47,790 bases of DNA, from positions 1 to 47,790 of the forward strand of contig NZ_JACOFW010000030.1 in NCBI RefSeq assembly GCF_014284305.1, read 5' to 3'. How positions within the stretch are numbered: position 1 is the stretch's first letter; each line of letters opens with the position of its first letter. Origin of the DNA: Affinundibacterium seohonense (GTDB lineage Bacteria; Pseudomonadota; Gammaproteobacteria; Burkholderiales; Burkholderiaceae_D). The position numbers were made by a program, and so were the translations under genes. Below, in pieces: positions 25,405 to 34,722 of the stretch. The notes below the pieces were generated by a model. It had not been told where the DNA came from, did not search any database, and was given only the letters and a program-made list of their open reading frames with translations.

Positions 25405-26553
25405 ATGAAAATCGCCCAAATCGTATTGAAAGATTTACCTGCTGATTTAAACAAGCTATCCGAGCTGACCAAGATCGATCCGCAATTAGTATTGATTTTT
25501 GGATGCGTGGAACACTTCACGACGCCAGATTTCAGCTCCAAACTCGCTGACTATTTTCCCGCAGCGCAAAGGGTCGGGTGTACCACCGCAGGAGAAATTT
25601 CCGCGGTGGGTGTGAGCGACCAAACGACAGTGGTGACCGCGGTCCACTTTTCGAACACCCAATTTGTGGTTGCCACCGCGCCCATCGACAGTATGGAAGA
25701 ATCGTTTGATGCCGGTCAGGCTTTAGCAGCACAATTGCAGGATAAGGATTTGCGCGCCGTACTAGTGCTGGGTCAAGGCGTCAGCATCAATGGCAGTGCG
25801 ATGATCGAAGGCATGGTGAACGTACTAGGGAACTCTCTTCCAATCACCGGTGGCTTGGCTGCGGATGCTGGCGCTTTCGTCAAAACCTATACGTTGTCGA
25901 ATGCAGGCGTATCAACCTCACACCTAGTCGGAGTCGGATTTTCAGGCGAAAAATTAATTTTCTCGCACGGCAGCTTTGGCGGTTGGAAACCATTTGGCCC
26001 GACCCGCAAGGTCACTCGTTGTATCGGCAATATTCTGTATGAACTAGATGGAGAACCAGCCTTAGAAGTCTATAAGCGCTACCTCGGCGATTACGCCAAA
26101 GATTTGCCTGGCTCTGGGCTCTTGTTTCCATTCGAAATGCTCAGTGATGCCCGCGAGTCACTCGGACAAATTCGTACCATTCTGGGGATCAATGAAGACG
26201 ATGGCAGTTTGGTACTAGCTGGCGTCATTAATCCTGATGGTTATCTGCGCTTGATGCACGCCCACACCAACGATCTGGTCGATGGCGCGGAAACGGCTGC
26301 GAATGCGACACTCGAAGGCACTGGTGAACGCGATGGTCAAGCTTTGGGCTTACTAGTCAGTTGCGTCGGTCGCAAGCTTGTTATGGGTGGCCGTGTCGAT
26401 GAAGAAGTCGAGGCAGTACAAGAAATATTAGGTGATGACGCCACCCTATGCGGCTTCTATTCGAATGGCGAAATTTGCCCTGGCTATCGATTGGAAGCGT
26501 GTAGCTTGCATAACCAGACTATGACCATTACTTATCTTGCCGAAAGTCTGTAA
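25405..26553 (+). CDS. FIST-domain sensor protein (NosP-like)
   Basis: A 382-residue protein with FIST N (from about residue 25: QLVLIFGCVEHFTTPDFSSK, RVGCTTAGEISAVGV) and FIST C (from about 200: LEVYKRYLGDYAKDL, GLLVSCVGRKLVMG, CGFYSNGEICP). FIST proteins bind small ligands. The NosP subgroup are haem proteins that sense nitric oxide and control a co-cistronic histidine kinase. Length and context match: its stop overlaps the start of a soluble hybrid kinase by one base (TAATG). Haem binding cannot be proved from sequence. The start ATG 25405 has AAAGGAA upstream, while the open frame extends 21 codons further without a ribosome site. Confidence 0.85.
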   Translation: MKIAQIVLKDLPADLNKLSELTKIDPQLVLIFGCVEHFTTPDFSSKLADYFPAAQRVGCTTAGEISAVGVSDQTTVVTAVHFSNTQFVVATAPIDSMEESFDAGQALAAQLQDKDLRAVLVLGQGVSINGSAMIEGMVNVLGNSLPITGGLAADAGAFVKTYTLSNAGVSTSHLVGVGFSGEKLIFSHGSFGGWKPFGPTRKVTRCIGNILYELDGEPALEVYKRYLGDYAKDLPGSGLLFPFEMLSDARESLGQIRTILGINEDDGSLVLAGVINPDGYLRLMHAHTNDLVDGAETAANATLEGTGERDGQALGLLVSCVGRKLVMGGRVDEEVEAVQEILGDDATLCGFYSNGEICPGYRLEACSLHNQTMTITYLAESL

Positions 26554-29500
26554 TGTCTCACAAACTGTCCTTGCGCCAATACAAACGTCTGCTTGGTATC
26601 CAAGGCGAAGAGCAACTCGCGAGCGTATTAGACGAATTTGAAAACTTGGATGAAAACAGCGGGCTGAGCAGCGCAGCTCGCACCGCGCTAAAGGGCATGC
26701 GACAGTTTTTGAATCAAGTCGATGAAGCTTATGATCAAGCAGATCGTGACCTCGATCTTGGCAAGCGCAGTCTGGAATTAAGTTCCGAAGAATTAATGAA
26801 TGCCAACCGTAGCTTGCGCCAAGAATCCGAAATGCGTCAGCAAGTCATGCAGACCTTGCGCCACACCACCAATGAAGTGTTGGCGCAATTAGGGAAACGC
26901 TTAGACGACGAAGATAGTCTAGAGAATCTCAGCACGCTATTGGCGGGTCTCGTTGGCGACATATTAGCCACCAGAAGTGAATTACAAACGGCATTGAATG
27001 CGGTCGAAAATCAACAATTCGCACTAGATCAACATGCGATCGTCAGCATTACCAATGCACGAGGCGACTTGATTTACGCCAATGACAAATTCTGTGAAAT
27101 CAGCCAATACCCACGCGACGAACTGCTAGGTTTCAATCATCGTATTGTCAATTCAGGATTACATTCACGAGAATTTTTCGCCGCTATGTGGCAAACCATT
27201 TCGTCAGGAAAAGTTTGGCATGGCGATATTCGTAATCGGTCCAAGGAAGGCAATATGTACTGGACCAATGCGACGATCGTACCGTTTTTGGATGCCGACA
27301 AAAAACCTTACCAATACATTTCCATTCGAACCGATATCACACAAGAACGTTTACTCAAAGAAGAAATAGAGACTAGTAAACGGCTATTGCAAAATGTGAT
27401 GAACACGTTAGGAGAAGGCGTCTACACATTAGATGCCGAAGGCAACTGCACCTTCGTCAATCCAGAGGCAGAAAAAATACTAGGTTGGACTCTATCGGAG
27501 CTGTCCGGCAAAAGCTTACATCATTTAATTCATTCGCAAACAATCGATGGCCAATCGGTCGCTCGAGAGCATTGTCCAATTAGTTTAGCGGTCGATTCTG
27601 GACAAGTGTTTCGCTCCGATCAAGAGTATTTCCAACATCGGTCTGGGCGATTATTTCCGGTTGCTATCGTGGCGTCGCCGATCTTCGAAGATGGCAATAT
27701 CGTCGGTTCAGTGGCGGCCTTCCAAGACATCACTGCCCGACATGCCGCAGATGCAGCCTTGCGTGAAAGTGAAAACAAACAACGAATGATGTTGGATAAC
27801 GCCGCCGATGCGGTGTTTGTTGCCGATCGCCATGAGCAATGGATTTACGTCAACGACCTTGCCTTGAGCATGTTAGGTTTTAGCCGTGAAGACATCATCG
27901 GCACCAGCATCTATGCGCTCTTGCCAGAAAATTTTAGAGAGCTATCAAAAGCTACGTTTAGCGAACGCTTGCAACGTGAAAAGTTGATACGTCAAGAAAT
28001 TCGGCTATTGAAAAAAGATGGCGGACAAGTGCCCGTAGAAATGAATGCAGCGCTACTGCCAGACGGTAGTATTTATGGTTCCTGCCGCGACATCACCAGT
28101 CGCAAAGAATTTGAAGCCGCCTTAATCCGCGCAAAAATTGGTGCAGAAGAAGCGAGCAAAGCGAAGAGTGAATTCCTCGCGACAATGAGTCATGAAATTC
28201 GCACCCCCATGAATGGCATTATTGGCATGACGGAATTAACGCTCGATACCCAACTCGCGCCCCAACAACGAGAATATCTGGAGTTGGTTAAAGTTTCCTC
28301 TAATTCCCTACTAGGTATCATCAACGACATCCTCGATTTTTCCAAGATAGAATCCGGAAAAATGATACTGGAAAAAATTGAGTTCCCAATCCGAGAACTG
28401 ATTGCCACCATGTTGAAAGCATCGGCTATTCGCGCCGAACAGAAGAACATTGAGCTAGTCTATCAAATCGATCCTGAGTTACCCGAAGTACTTATTGGCG
28501 ATCCTGGCAAACTGCGTCAAGTACTCAATAATTTACTGGTCAACGCGATCAAATTTAGCGAGCGCGGTGCAATCACGATTGAAGTGAACTTAGTCGAACT
28601 ACATGACACTGAAGCTCGGCTGCACTTCTCAGTGACAGATCAGGGAATTGGCATCGCACGTGAAAAACTCGACCATATTTTTCAGCCATTTAGCCAGGCC
28701 GACGCGTCCACCACCAGAAAATATGGCGGTACTGGATTGGGACTATCCATCTCGTCCCGCCTGGTCCAATGCATGCATGGTGAATTAGGTGTCGATAGTC
28801 AGGAGGGGCAAGGTAGCTGTTTCTATTTTTCTGCCGATTTCGGCGTTAGCACCGCCAATGCCATTGCCTTACCCGGCATGCAATTACAAGGGCTTTCCGC
28901 TTTAGTCGTCGATGACAACGCCATTAATCAACAATACATACGCGATACTCTGCTGAAGTGGCAAATGAACGTCACCGTCGCCAGCAGTGCTCAAGAGGCC
29001 CTAAACGCTTTACACCGCAGTGCCGCGATATCGCAGCATTACGACTTGATCTTATTGGATGCCTGCATGCCTGAAGTCGATGGCTTTAGTTTGGCACAGC
29101 AACTGATCAAAGAAAAACTGCTCGGTAACGGCAAAATGCTAATGCTATCGTCTGCTGCCTCAATCGATGACGCACAAAAATGTGAAACCATAGGGATTAA
29201 TGGCTACGTCCGCAAACCCATCAGTCAGAGCGAATTACAAGTGGCAATCGATGCGGTATTCCATGGCGTTGCAACTGGCGCCGTGCATTATATCAATTTG
29301 ATTGGACCAGAGGGCTCAACAAAACTGAAACCTTTGCGTGTCTTGGTTGCAGAAGACAATCCTATCAACCAAAAACTGGCCGCTAGCTTACTCGACAAAT
29401 GGGGCTATCAGCATGAGCTTGCGGAAAATGGTCGCATTGCCGTCGAAAAATATCATCAGAATTCCTATGACGTTATTCTGATGGATATGCAAATGCCAGA

Positions 29501-30116
29501 AATGGGAGGTATCGAAGCTACCCAAATCATTCGTAGTCTAGAAAGCGACGATCAGCATATTCCTATCATTGCGATGACTGCGAATGCCATGCAAGGTGAC
29601 CGCGAGCGTTGCTTGGAGGCAGGGATGGATTATTACTTATCCAAACCCATTAAATCCGATGCACTCAAGGACATCTTGAGTCTGCTATCCATTCAAGAAA
29701 CCGACAACAAAACCAACATGGTTAGTTCGAATCTGGTATCAGACGAGGGTAAACTAGCCACCAATAATCTGGAACATACCGCGTTTGATTTTGCAACAGC
29801 CATGCTCGAAGGCGATGAGGAAGTGATACAAATCATTACACCGATGTTCTTGGACGGTTGTGACAAACAGCTTGATGAAATTCAAACCGCGATCCAAAGC
29901 AATAATGCAGAACTACTGCATCGCAGCGCGCATACATTCAAAGGCCTGGTGGGAAACTTCAATGCCAGACCACTAGAGCAACTGTCGAAAGCATTGGAAC
30001 TCAAAGGCAAACAAGCTGACTTCACCGATGTGGCCGTTTTATTTGAACAAATTCAGCAATTAATGCCGTCTCTGAAGGCGGCATTGATCGACTATTTAGC
30101 AGAAAAGAATCGCTGA
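26553..30116 (+). CDS. Soluble hybrid histidine kinase (PAS x3, HisKA, HATPase, REC x2, Hpt)
   Basis: A 1187-residue cytosolic hybrid kinase with no membrane segment. In order: an N-terminal helical/coiled region (1-150), three PAS domains (about 155-275, 280-405, 410-520), HisKA with H547 (MSHEIRTPMNG), HATPase (NLLVNAIKFSE, DQGIGIA, YGGTGLGLSIS), receiver 1 with D836 (LILLDACMPE), receiver 2 with D978 (VILMDMQMPE) and an Hpt domain with H1127 (HRSAHTFKG). All phosphorelay residues are present. Coupling to the FIST gene by a TAATG overlap makes it a NahK-type partner whose activity the FIST protein would adjust. The HD-GYP regulator two genes upstream is the likely output, so the operon would tune cyclic di-GMP. 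Confidence 0.95.
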   Translation: MSHKLSLRQYKRLLGIQGEEQLASVLDEFENLDENSGLSSAARTALKGMRQFLNQVDEAYDQADRDLDLGKRSLELSSEELMNANRSLRQESEMRQQVMQTLRHTTNEVLAQLGKRLDDEDSLENLSTLLAGLVGDILATRSELQTALNAVENQQFALDQHAIVSITNARGDLIYANDKFCEISQYPRDELLGFNHRIVNSGLHSREFFAAMWQTISSGKVWHGDIRNRSKEGNMYWTNATIVPFLDADKKPYQYISIRTDITQERLLKEEIETSKRLLQNVMNTLGEGVYTLDAEGNCTFVNPEAEKILGWTLSELSGKSLHHLIHSQTIDGQSVAREHCPISLAVDSGQVFRSDQEYFQHRSGRLFPVAIVASPIFEDGNIVGSVAAFQDITARHAADAALRESENKQRMMLDNAADAVFVADRHEQWIYVNDLALSMLGFSREDIIGTSIYALLPENFRELSKATFSERLQREKLIRQEIRLLKKDGGQVPVEMNAALLPDGSIYGSCRDITSRKEFEAALIRAKIGAEEASKAKSEFLATMSHEIRTPMNGIIGMTELTLDTQLAPQQREYLELVKVSSNSLLGIINDILDFSKIESGKMILEKIEFPIRELIATMLKASAIRAEQKNIELVYQIDPELPEVLIGDPGKLRQVLNNLLVNAIKFSERGAITIEVNLVELHDTEARLHFSVTDQGIGIAREKLDHIFQPFSQADASTTRKYGGTGLGLSISSRLVQCMHGELGVDSQEGQGSCFYFSADFGVSTANAIALPGMQLQGLSALVVDDNAINQQYIRDTLLKWQMNVTVASSAQEALNALHRSAAISQHYDLILLDACMPEVDGFSLAQQLIKEKLLGNGKMLMLSSAASIDDAQKCETIGINGYVRKPISQSELQVAIDAVFHGVATGAVHYINLIGPEGSTKLKPLRVLVAEDNPINQKLAASLLDKWGYQHELAENGRIAVEKYHQNSYDVILMDMQMPEMGGIEATQIIRSLESDDQHIPIIAMTANAMQGDRERCLEAGMDYYLSKPIKSDALKDILSLLSIQETDNKTNMVSSNLVSDEGKLATNNLEHTAFDFATAMLEGDEEVIQIITPMFLDGCDKQLDEIQTAIQSNNAELLHRSAHTFKGLVGNFNARPLEQLSKALELKGKQADFTDVAVLFEQIQQLMPSLKAALIDYLAEKNR

Positions 30117-30142
30117 CCGCATATTGTTTATGTTTGAGCACC

Positions 30143-30946
30143 CTACTTCGATGACTTGAAGAATGTGGTGGGAGACTGTCCAAAGGTTCTTTTGAACATG
30201 GCAGAAAAAGCCGACTGGCTAGCGTAGCCTAACTCGGCCGCAACCACAGACAATGGGAGTCCGCGCGCCATGAGAGGCGCTGCGCGAGCTAAACGCATTT
30301 GCTGTCGCCACAAGCCAAAACTCATTTGCACTTCGGTTTGAAATAAACGCGCCAGAGTCCGCTCCGAGGCGCCAACTTGCTTAGATAGATCGGCCAAACT
30401 CTGATTCGATGCGGGATCAGCGATTAAGATTTCACACAAGCTACGCAAACGACTGTCGCGCGGCATCGGTACATTTAGCGGTAACGGTGCTGCATACGCT
30501 AATTCGTCTAATAGACAAGCAGACAGATGCATCTCACGTTCGACTTGATGCGGATCGTCATTGAGTTCGATATTCGTCAGTGCTCGCACCAATTCGCGCA
30601 TCAGCTCAGAAACTTCTAGTACGACACAGTCTTCACCAGCGATCGGTGCCAGTGATGAGTCCACGTAAATCGCACGCAGTTGAGCGCGTTCTAAAGTGCG
30701 TACTTCGTGCACCATTAGCGGCGGAATCCAGATGGCCCGCAGCGGTGGCACAAACCAAGTTTGATGATTCGCGTTGACCTGCACCGCACCATTCAATGCA
30801 TACGTCACTTGCCCCCACGGATGTTGATGCGCTCGCAATAACTCATCCGCCTCAAGATCACGGGCAACGACCCGTAAAGGTCGAGCAACACTAGGTGCCA
30901 AACTAGCCGGCGGCGCGCCAGTGTGGGTAAGCGGAACTTGTGACAT
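30143..30946 (-). CDS. AraC family transcriptional regulator with cupin sensor domain
   Basis: A 267-residue regulator. The N-terminal cupin-type region (HQHPWGQVTYALNGAVQVNA, WFVPPLRAIWIPPLMVHEV) would bind a small ligand. The C-terminal double helix-turn-helix (about residues 165-265) contains SLADLSKQVGASERTLARLF and the family signature ending in ELGYASQSAFSAMFKRTFGQ. ATG 30944-30946 is chosen because GAGG lies eight bases upstream; the frame opens at GTG 30955. It is divergent from an Fsr-like MFS exporter, the usual arrangement for a local regulator of an efflux gene. It converges with the hybrid kinase, with 26 bases between the stops. Confidence 0.92.
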   Translation of the reverse strand: MSQVPLTHTGAPPASLAPSVARPLRVVARDLEADELLRAHQHPWGQVTYALNGAVQVNANHQTWFVPPLRAIWIPPLMVHEVRTLERAQLRAIYVDSSLAPIAGEDCVVLEVSELMRELVRALTNIELNDDPHQVEREMHLSACLLDELAYAAPLPLNVPMPRDSRLRSLCEILIADPASNQSLADLSKQVGASERTLARLFQTEVQMSFGLWRQQMRLARAAPLMARGLPLSVVAAELGYASQSAFSAMFKRTFGQSPTTFFKSSK

Positions 30947-31157
30947 CACTAACACCTCAAAAATACGTCAACGATTTGGCATAAACAAGATAAATTATGA
31001 CTGATCATCTTAAAACAGACTAGCAATTATTCCTTACACTGTAGCTTCACAATTCAATTTTTACTTTGATTTCGCGATGTTGAGCTAGGAACTTAACTTA
31101 ATGCTTTATCGAGAATCGAATCTCGATAATTCCGAAAGCCTCAAAGGAAAATTCCTG

Positions 31158-31196
31158 ATGAATCCCATGCGACGACCGCGAAAGTTTTTTCTATGA
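31158..31196 (+). CDS. Possible 12-residue leader peptide coupled to the MFS gene
   Basis: AAAGGAAA (31143-31150) stands seven bases before ATG 31158. The frame encodes MNPMRRPRKFFL and stops at TGA 31194-31196, overlapping the MFS start codon as ATGA. The MFS ATG itself has no ribosome site, so its translation could depend on re-initiation after the leader. The rare density of Arg and Pro codons could allow stalling control. This is inferred from layout only. Confidence 0.45.
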   Translation: MNPMRRPRKFFL

Positions 31197-32479
31197 CCAG
31201 CCTTACTGCCAGCCACGACCAAGTGCAAACACCGAATAGTTTTAGACAAGATGCGTTGGTAATTAGTCTTGTCGGTCTGGCGCACGGCATTTCACATTTT
31301 TTTCACATGATCCTCGCACCGCTCTTTCCTTGGTTGAAAGAAGCCTTTGGTTTATCCTACGCTGAGCTCGGTCTGTTAATGAGTGCTTTTTTTGTGATTT
31401 CTGGCATAGGCCAAGCTTTAGCAGGCTTTGTCGTGGATAAAATTGGTGCCCGAGCGGTGCTGTTTTTTGGTATTACTTGCCTTGCCTTGTCCGCAGTGGT
31501 GTTAGCAATTGCCCCCAATTATCTGGTGCTGATGCTGGGCTCTATGCTGGCAGGTTTGGGAAACAGCGTATTTCATCCCGCTGACTACACTATCTTAAAT
31601 AAATGCGTTTCGACTGGGCGCCTTAGCCATGCGTTCTCGGTACACGGCATCAGTGGCAACTTGGGCTGGGCGGCAGCACCAATATTCTTAGTGACTTTGG
31701 CAAACTTATATCACTGGCGAGTCGCCTTGATGGTAGCAGCGGCACTTCCTATCGTCGTATTGGCGATATTGTTCGTTTACCGCGATTTGCTTCACACTAG
31801 CCCAAAAAAACAGGAAGACAACCATCAATTACAACCAGTAACGCCACCAAATGCGAATGCGGCTGTTCAGAATACTGACAATAGTCTATTTCACTTCATG
31901 CGTTTGCCTGCCGTCTGGATGTGTTTCTTATTTTTCTTTATGATTTCGATGGGAATCGGTGGCATCCAAAGCTTCTCTCCCACCGCTTTGCGCGAAGTGT
32001 ATGGGATGTCTCTCGCATGGGCGACTGCAGGCTATTCCGCCTATATGCTAACGTCAGCACTTGGGATGGTATGGGGCGGTTTTATCGCAGCGAAAACCAC
32101 TGACCACGACCGTACTATTACCATCGCTTTTTCGTTTTCCGCGACGATTGCCTTGCTGTTAGCGACGGGTTGGGTTTCTGCCAGCATGGCGGTCGTGCTA
32201 ATGGGGGCGGTTGGTTTAGGTGCTGGGATTGCAGGACCTTCTCGCGATTTACTGATTCGCGCGGCCTCTCCCAAAAATGCAACCGGTCGCGTGTATGGCG
32301 TTGTGTACTCGGGTCTCGACATCGGCTTAGCTTTTTCACCTGCCTTGTTCGGCGCAATCATGGATGCCCATCATCCGCAATGGGTGTTCGCCTGCATCGC
32401 TTTGTTTCAACTGTTGGCAATATTTACAGCGGTGGGCGTGGGATCATCGACCCGCAAACGGCATAAGAGCGCTCATTAA
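31193..32479 (+). CDS. MFS exporter, Fsr (fosmidomycin-resistance) type
   Basis: A 428-residue, 12-helix major facilitator. The start is typical of Fsr-like carriers: VGLAHGISHFFHMILAPLFP, then LSYAELGLLMSAFFVISGIG, motif A-like GFVVDKIGAR, and helix 4-5 GLGNSVFHPADYTIL. A long charged central loop (about 205-235) separates the two halves. Fsr proteins expel fosmidomycin and some other compounds; the substrate here is unknown. No Shine-Dalgarno precedes the ATG, which overlaps the stop of a possible leader peptide. The divergent AraC-family gene is its likely regulator. Confidence 0.88.
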   Translation: MTSLTASHDQVQTPNSFRQDALVISLVGLAHGISHFFHMILAPLFPWLKEAFGLSYAELGLLMSAFFVISGIGQALAGFVVDKIGARAVLFFGITCLALSAVVLAIAPNYLVLMLGSMLAGLGNSVFHPADYTILNKCVSTGRLSHAFSVHGISGNLGWAAAPIFLVTLANLYHWRVALMVAAALPIVVLAILFVYRDLLHTSPKKQEDNHQLQPVTPPNANAAVQNTDNSLFHFMRLPAVWMCFLFFFMISMGIGGIQSFSPTALREVYGMSLAWATAGYSAYMLTSALGMVWGGFIAAKTTDHDRTITIAFSFSATIALLLATGWVSASMAVVLMGAVGLGAGIAGPSRDLLIRAASPKNATGRVYGVVYSGLDIGLAFSPALFGAIMDAHHPQWVFACIALFQLLAIFTAVGVGSSTRKRHKSAH

Positions 32480-32670
32480 GAATAAGGGCGACACAGGCAA
32501 ATGACGGCGATGGGACAACTGACATGCACACGGTCGAAGGGTAAATGATTTATATAGTATGCTCTCGTTCGTAATTACCCAAAATCCGAAGTTAACGAAT
32601 GACTATGCATAAACCCTAGCCTTTCAAAATTTGGAGACATTGATCACTCTCAGCTGACACTCATTTTCCT

Positions 32671-34350
32671 ATGCTGCAAACAACATCATTTGCCAATCAG
32701 AATTTTCGCAACGGAATGCTGTCACTGTGGCGTCATCCTTTTCGCCCACTTTGGACATGGTGTTTGCTATTTGCACTCTTGATTGGCATCGAAGAGCTAG
32801 GACACGATCACGTCAAAACGCTACAAATGTTGGCACTCGCTTTGCCATTCCAATTGGTTCTACTGTTACCGATTGCAAATCCTCGCTACTTTACAGCTCG
32901 TACTGTCTTGGTCTGCGTTGTCCTCGCTAGCTTCCTGTTCGATAGCATTTTGCGCTATTTCATTTACCAAGCTTATCAAGCTGCACCTGAGAGTTCACTC
33001 GTACTAAGTGCAGTCGCCAATACAACGCCCCAAGAATCGATCGAATTCATTGCCAGTTTCACCAAGCCTATCATCACGCTGTTAGCGCTTGGCCTACTCA
33101 CGTTAGGCTTATTGATCATACTCGTCAAAGCGGCATCGGCATCCGCCATTCGACCTTATCCAACGCAGTTTAGGTCAAAGGGCATTTTCCCTTTCTTAAT
33201 CATAGCGATCGCTATATCAACACTCGCCTATGCCAGCAAACCATGGCGCAAACTGCATCCACTGAGTTTCTGGCCGCGCACCGCCACCAATGCCATCGAG
33301 CTGCGAGAAAGCTGGCATGACCTAGGGAAGAAGCGCTTGCAAGAATTCAATTTCGCCCAAACACTCAAGCCCACGATCACGCACGAAGAGTCATCGACAC
33401 TCGTATTAGTCATTTCAGATAGCCTGAACCGAGACAATATGTCGACCCATGGTTACGCACGCAATACCACACCGCGACTTGCAGCCCTCAGCCAATCCTT
33501 GCGGCAAGACATGATTAATTTTCGGTATGCATGGTCAACCCAAGCCGCCACTCTCGCCTCTTTGGATAGTTTGTTCAACCTAGCGACTAAGGAAGGTCAA
33601 ACAGTGCACTTGTTGGCGTTGGCAAAAGCCGCAGGCTACCATATCAGCTGGATCGGCAATCACGATGGCCAAGCGATCGAACAAGCCCATGCGCGGTTTG
33701 CCGATCACCTAGTAATGCTGAACAAAATACCTGGTCGAGATAGCACCTCGTCCGATTCCAGCACGCACCAACCACTGGCGGCAGCACTACAGCAACCACA
33801 TCAACGGAAATTAGTGGTGGTGCACATGCTTGGCGCGCATCCTCAATATAAGATGCGCTATCCCAACTCAGCAGCGATCTATACGAATGCAAACGATGGC
33901 GTAACGCAAGCCATGAAGAAACAAGGTCGATCGAAATGGCTCATTGAAAAGCGCAATGAGTATGATGCCGCCTTGCGACACCACGACGATCAAATCGTCA
34001 AAACTTTTGAAATCACCCGCGAGGCATTACATACAACAAAACATGGCACTTGGATTTTTGTGTCAGATCATGGTCAAGAGGTCGGGCATACGCGGGAACA
34101 TGCTGGTCATAGTGCCAGCACCGCCGCTGGTTATCGCATTCCCAGTTTTATTTGGAGCAAACAAGCATTGGCGCCATCTGCGCCCAACATCGCGAATCGC
34201 CCCTTTCGATTAGATTGGCTAGGCTGGACTATCCTATCGCAATTGGCAATCGAATGGACTGAACAGCAAACGCACAAAGATATTCTGCGCGAGGAATATC
34301 GGTTCGAAAACCCACAACTTGGCATTCCTATCAAGAGCTTCAGTAAGTAA
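32671..34350 (+). CDS. Phosphoethanolamine transferase-like sulfatase-fold membrane enzyme
   Basis: A 559-residue protein with about five N-terminal membrane helices (residues 25-195) and a periplasmic alkaline-phosphatase/sulfatase-fold domain, as in EptA/CptA enzymes that add phosphoethanolamine to lipid A, LPS core or glucans. Catalytic landmarks are VISDSLNRDNMSTHGYARNT (metal ligand D250 where the family usually has Glu), WSTQAATLASLDSLF with T294 as the probable nucleophile, VHMLGAHPQYKMRYP, and FVSDHGQEVG (D466-H467). The Glu-to-Asp change is conservative, so activity is plausible. It could modify the cell surface and influence polymyxin sensitivity (inference). No ribosome site is visible at the ATG. 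Confidence 0.82.
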   Translation: MLQTTSFANQNFRNGMLSLWRHPFRPLWTWCLLFALLIGIEELGHDHVKTLQMLALALPFQLVLLLPIANPRYFTARTVLVCVVLASFLFDSILRYFIYQAYQAAPESSLVLSAVANTTPQESIEFIASFTKPIITLLALGLLTLGLLIILVKAASASAIRPYPTQFRSKGIFPFLIIAIAISTLAYASKPWRKLHPLSFWPRTATNAIELRESWHDLGKKRLQEFNFAQTLKPTITHEESSTLVLVISDSLNRDNMSTHGYARNTTPRLAALSQSLRQDMINFRYAWSTQAATLASLDSLFNLATKEGQTVHLLALAKAAGYHISWIGNHDGQAIEQAHARFADHLVMLNKIPGRDSTSSDSSTHQPLAAALQQPHQRKLVVVHMLGAHPQYKMRYPNSAAIYTNANDGVTQAMKKQGRSKWLIEKRNEYDAALRHHDDQIVKTFEITREALHTTKHGTWIFVSDHGQEVGHTREHAGHSASTAAGYRIPSFIWSKQALAPSAPNIANRPFRLDWLGWTILSQLAIEWTEQQTHKDILREEYRFENPQLGIPIKSFSK

Positions 34351-34722
34351 TTTTCGCTTTGAATGTACCAGTCATACCAGCAAAAACGTCGAGACGCGTA
34401 GGCAATAGTACAGGCTTTGTACCATAGATAAATTCACCAATAGAGCGATCACATCGGTCGCAATTAAGCACTTACCGCGAAATACGGACTGTTGCTACAC
34501 CACCATGCAACACAGAATTATTTTCTCGAAAACATTAGGTGCATGATAGGATTTTGCCCTCAGGCGTAAGCGCTTCGGAATAGCTGCAAAGCAGATTGCT
34601 TACAACTTGAACGTAAGTCCACTTCGCTGCCTTGAGGATTTGACGACCCCAACCATCAAAGCGTCATTACAAAACAAAGTCGAACCCATGATCCGCATGA
34701 TCGAACACATCAGGAGAACTAT
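34351..34722. other. Intergenic region upstream of the chemoreceptor
   Basis: There are 372 bases with no supported gene. I looked for a flagellar sigma-28 promoter (TAAA...GCCGATAA type) and did not find a convincing one. Only the ribosome site at its end is clear. Confidence 0.4.

Noticed and set aside
34351..34722. Flagellar sigma-28 promoter for the chemoreceptor
   Set aside because: No pair of boxes matching the consensus with proper spacing was found.
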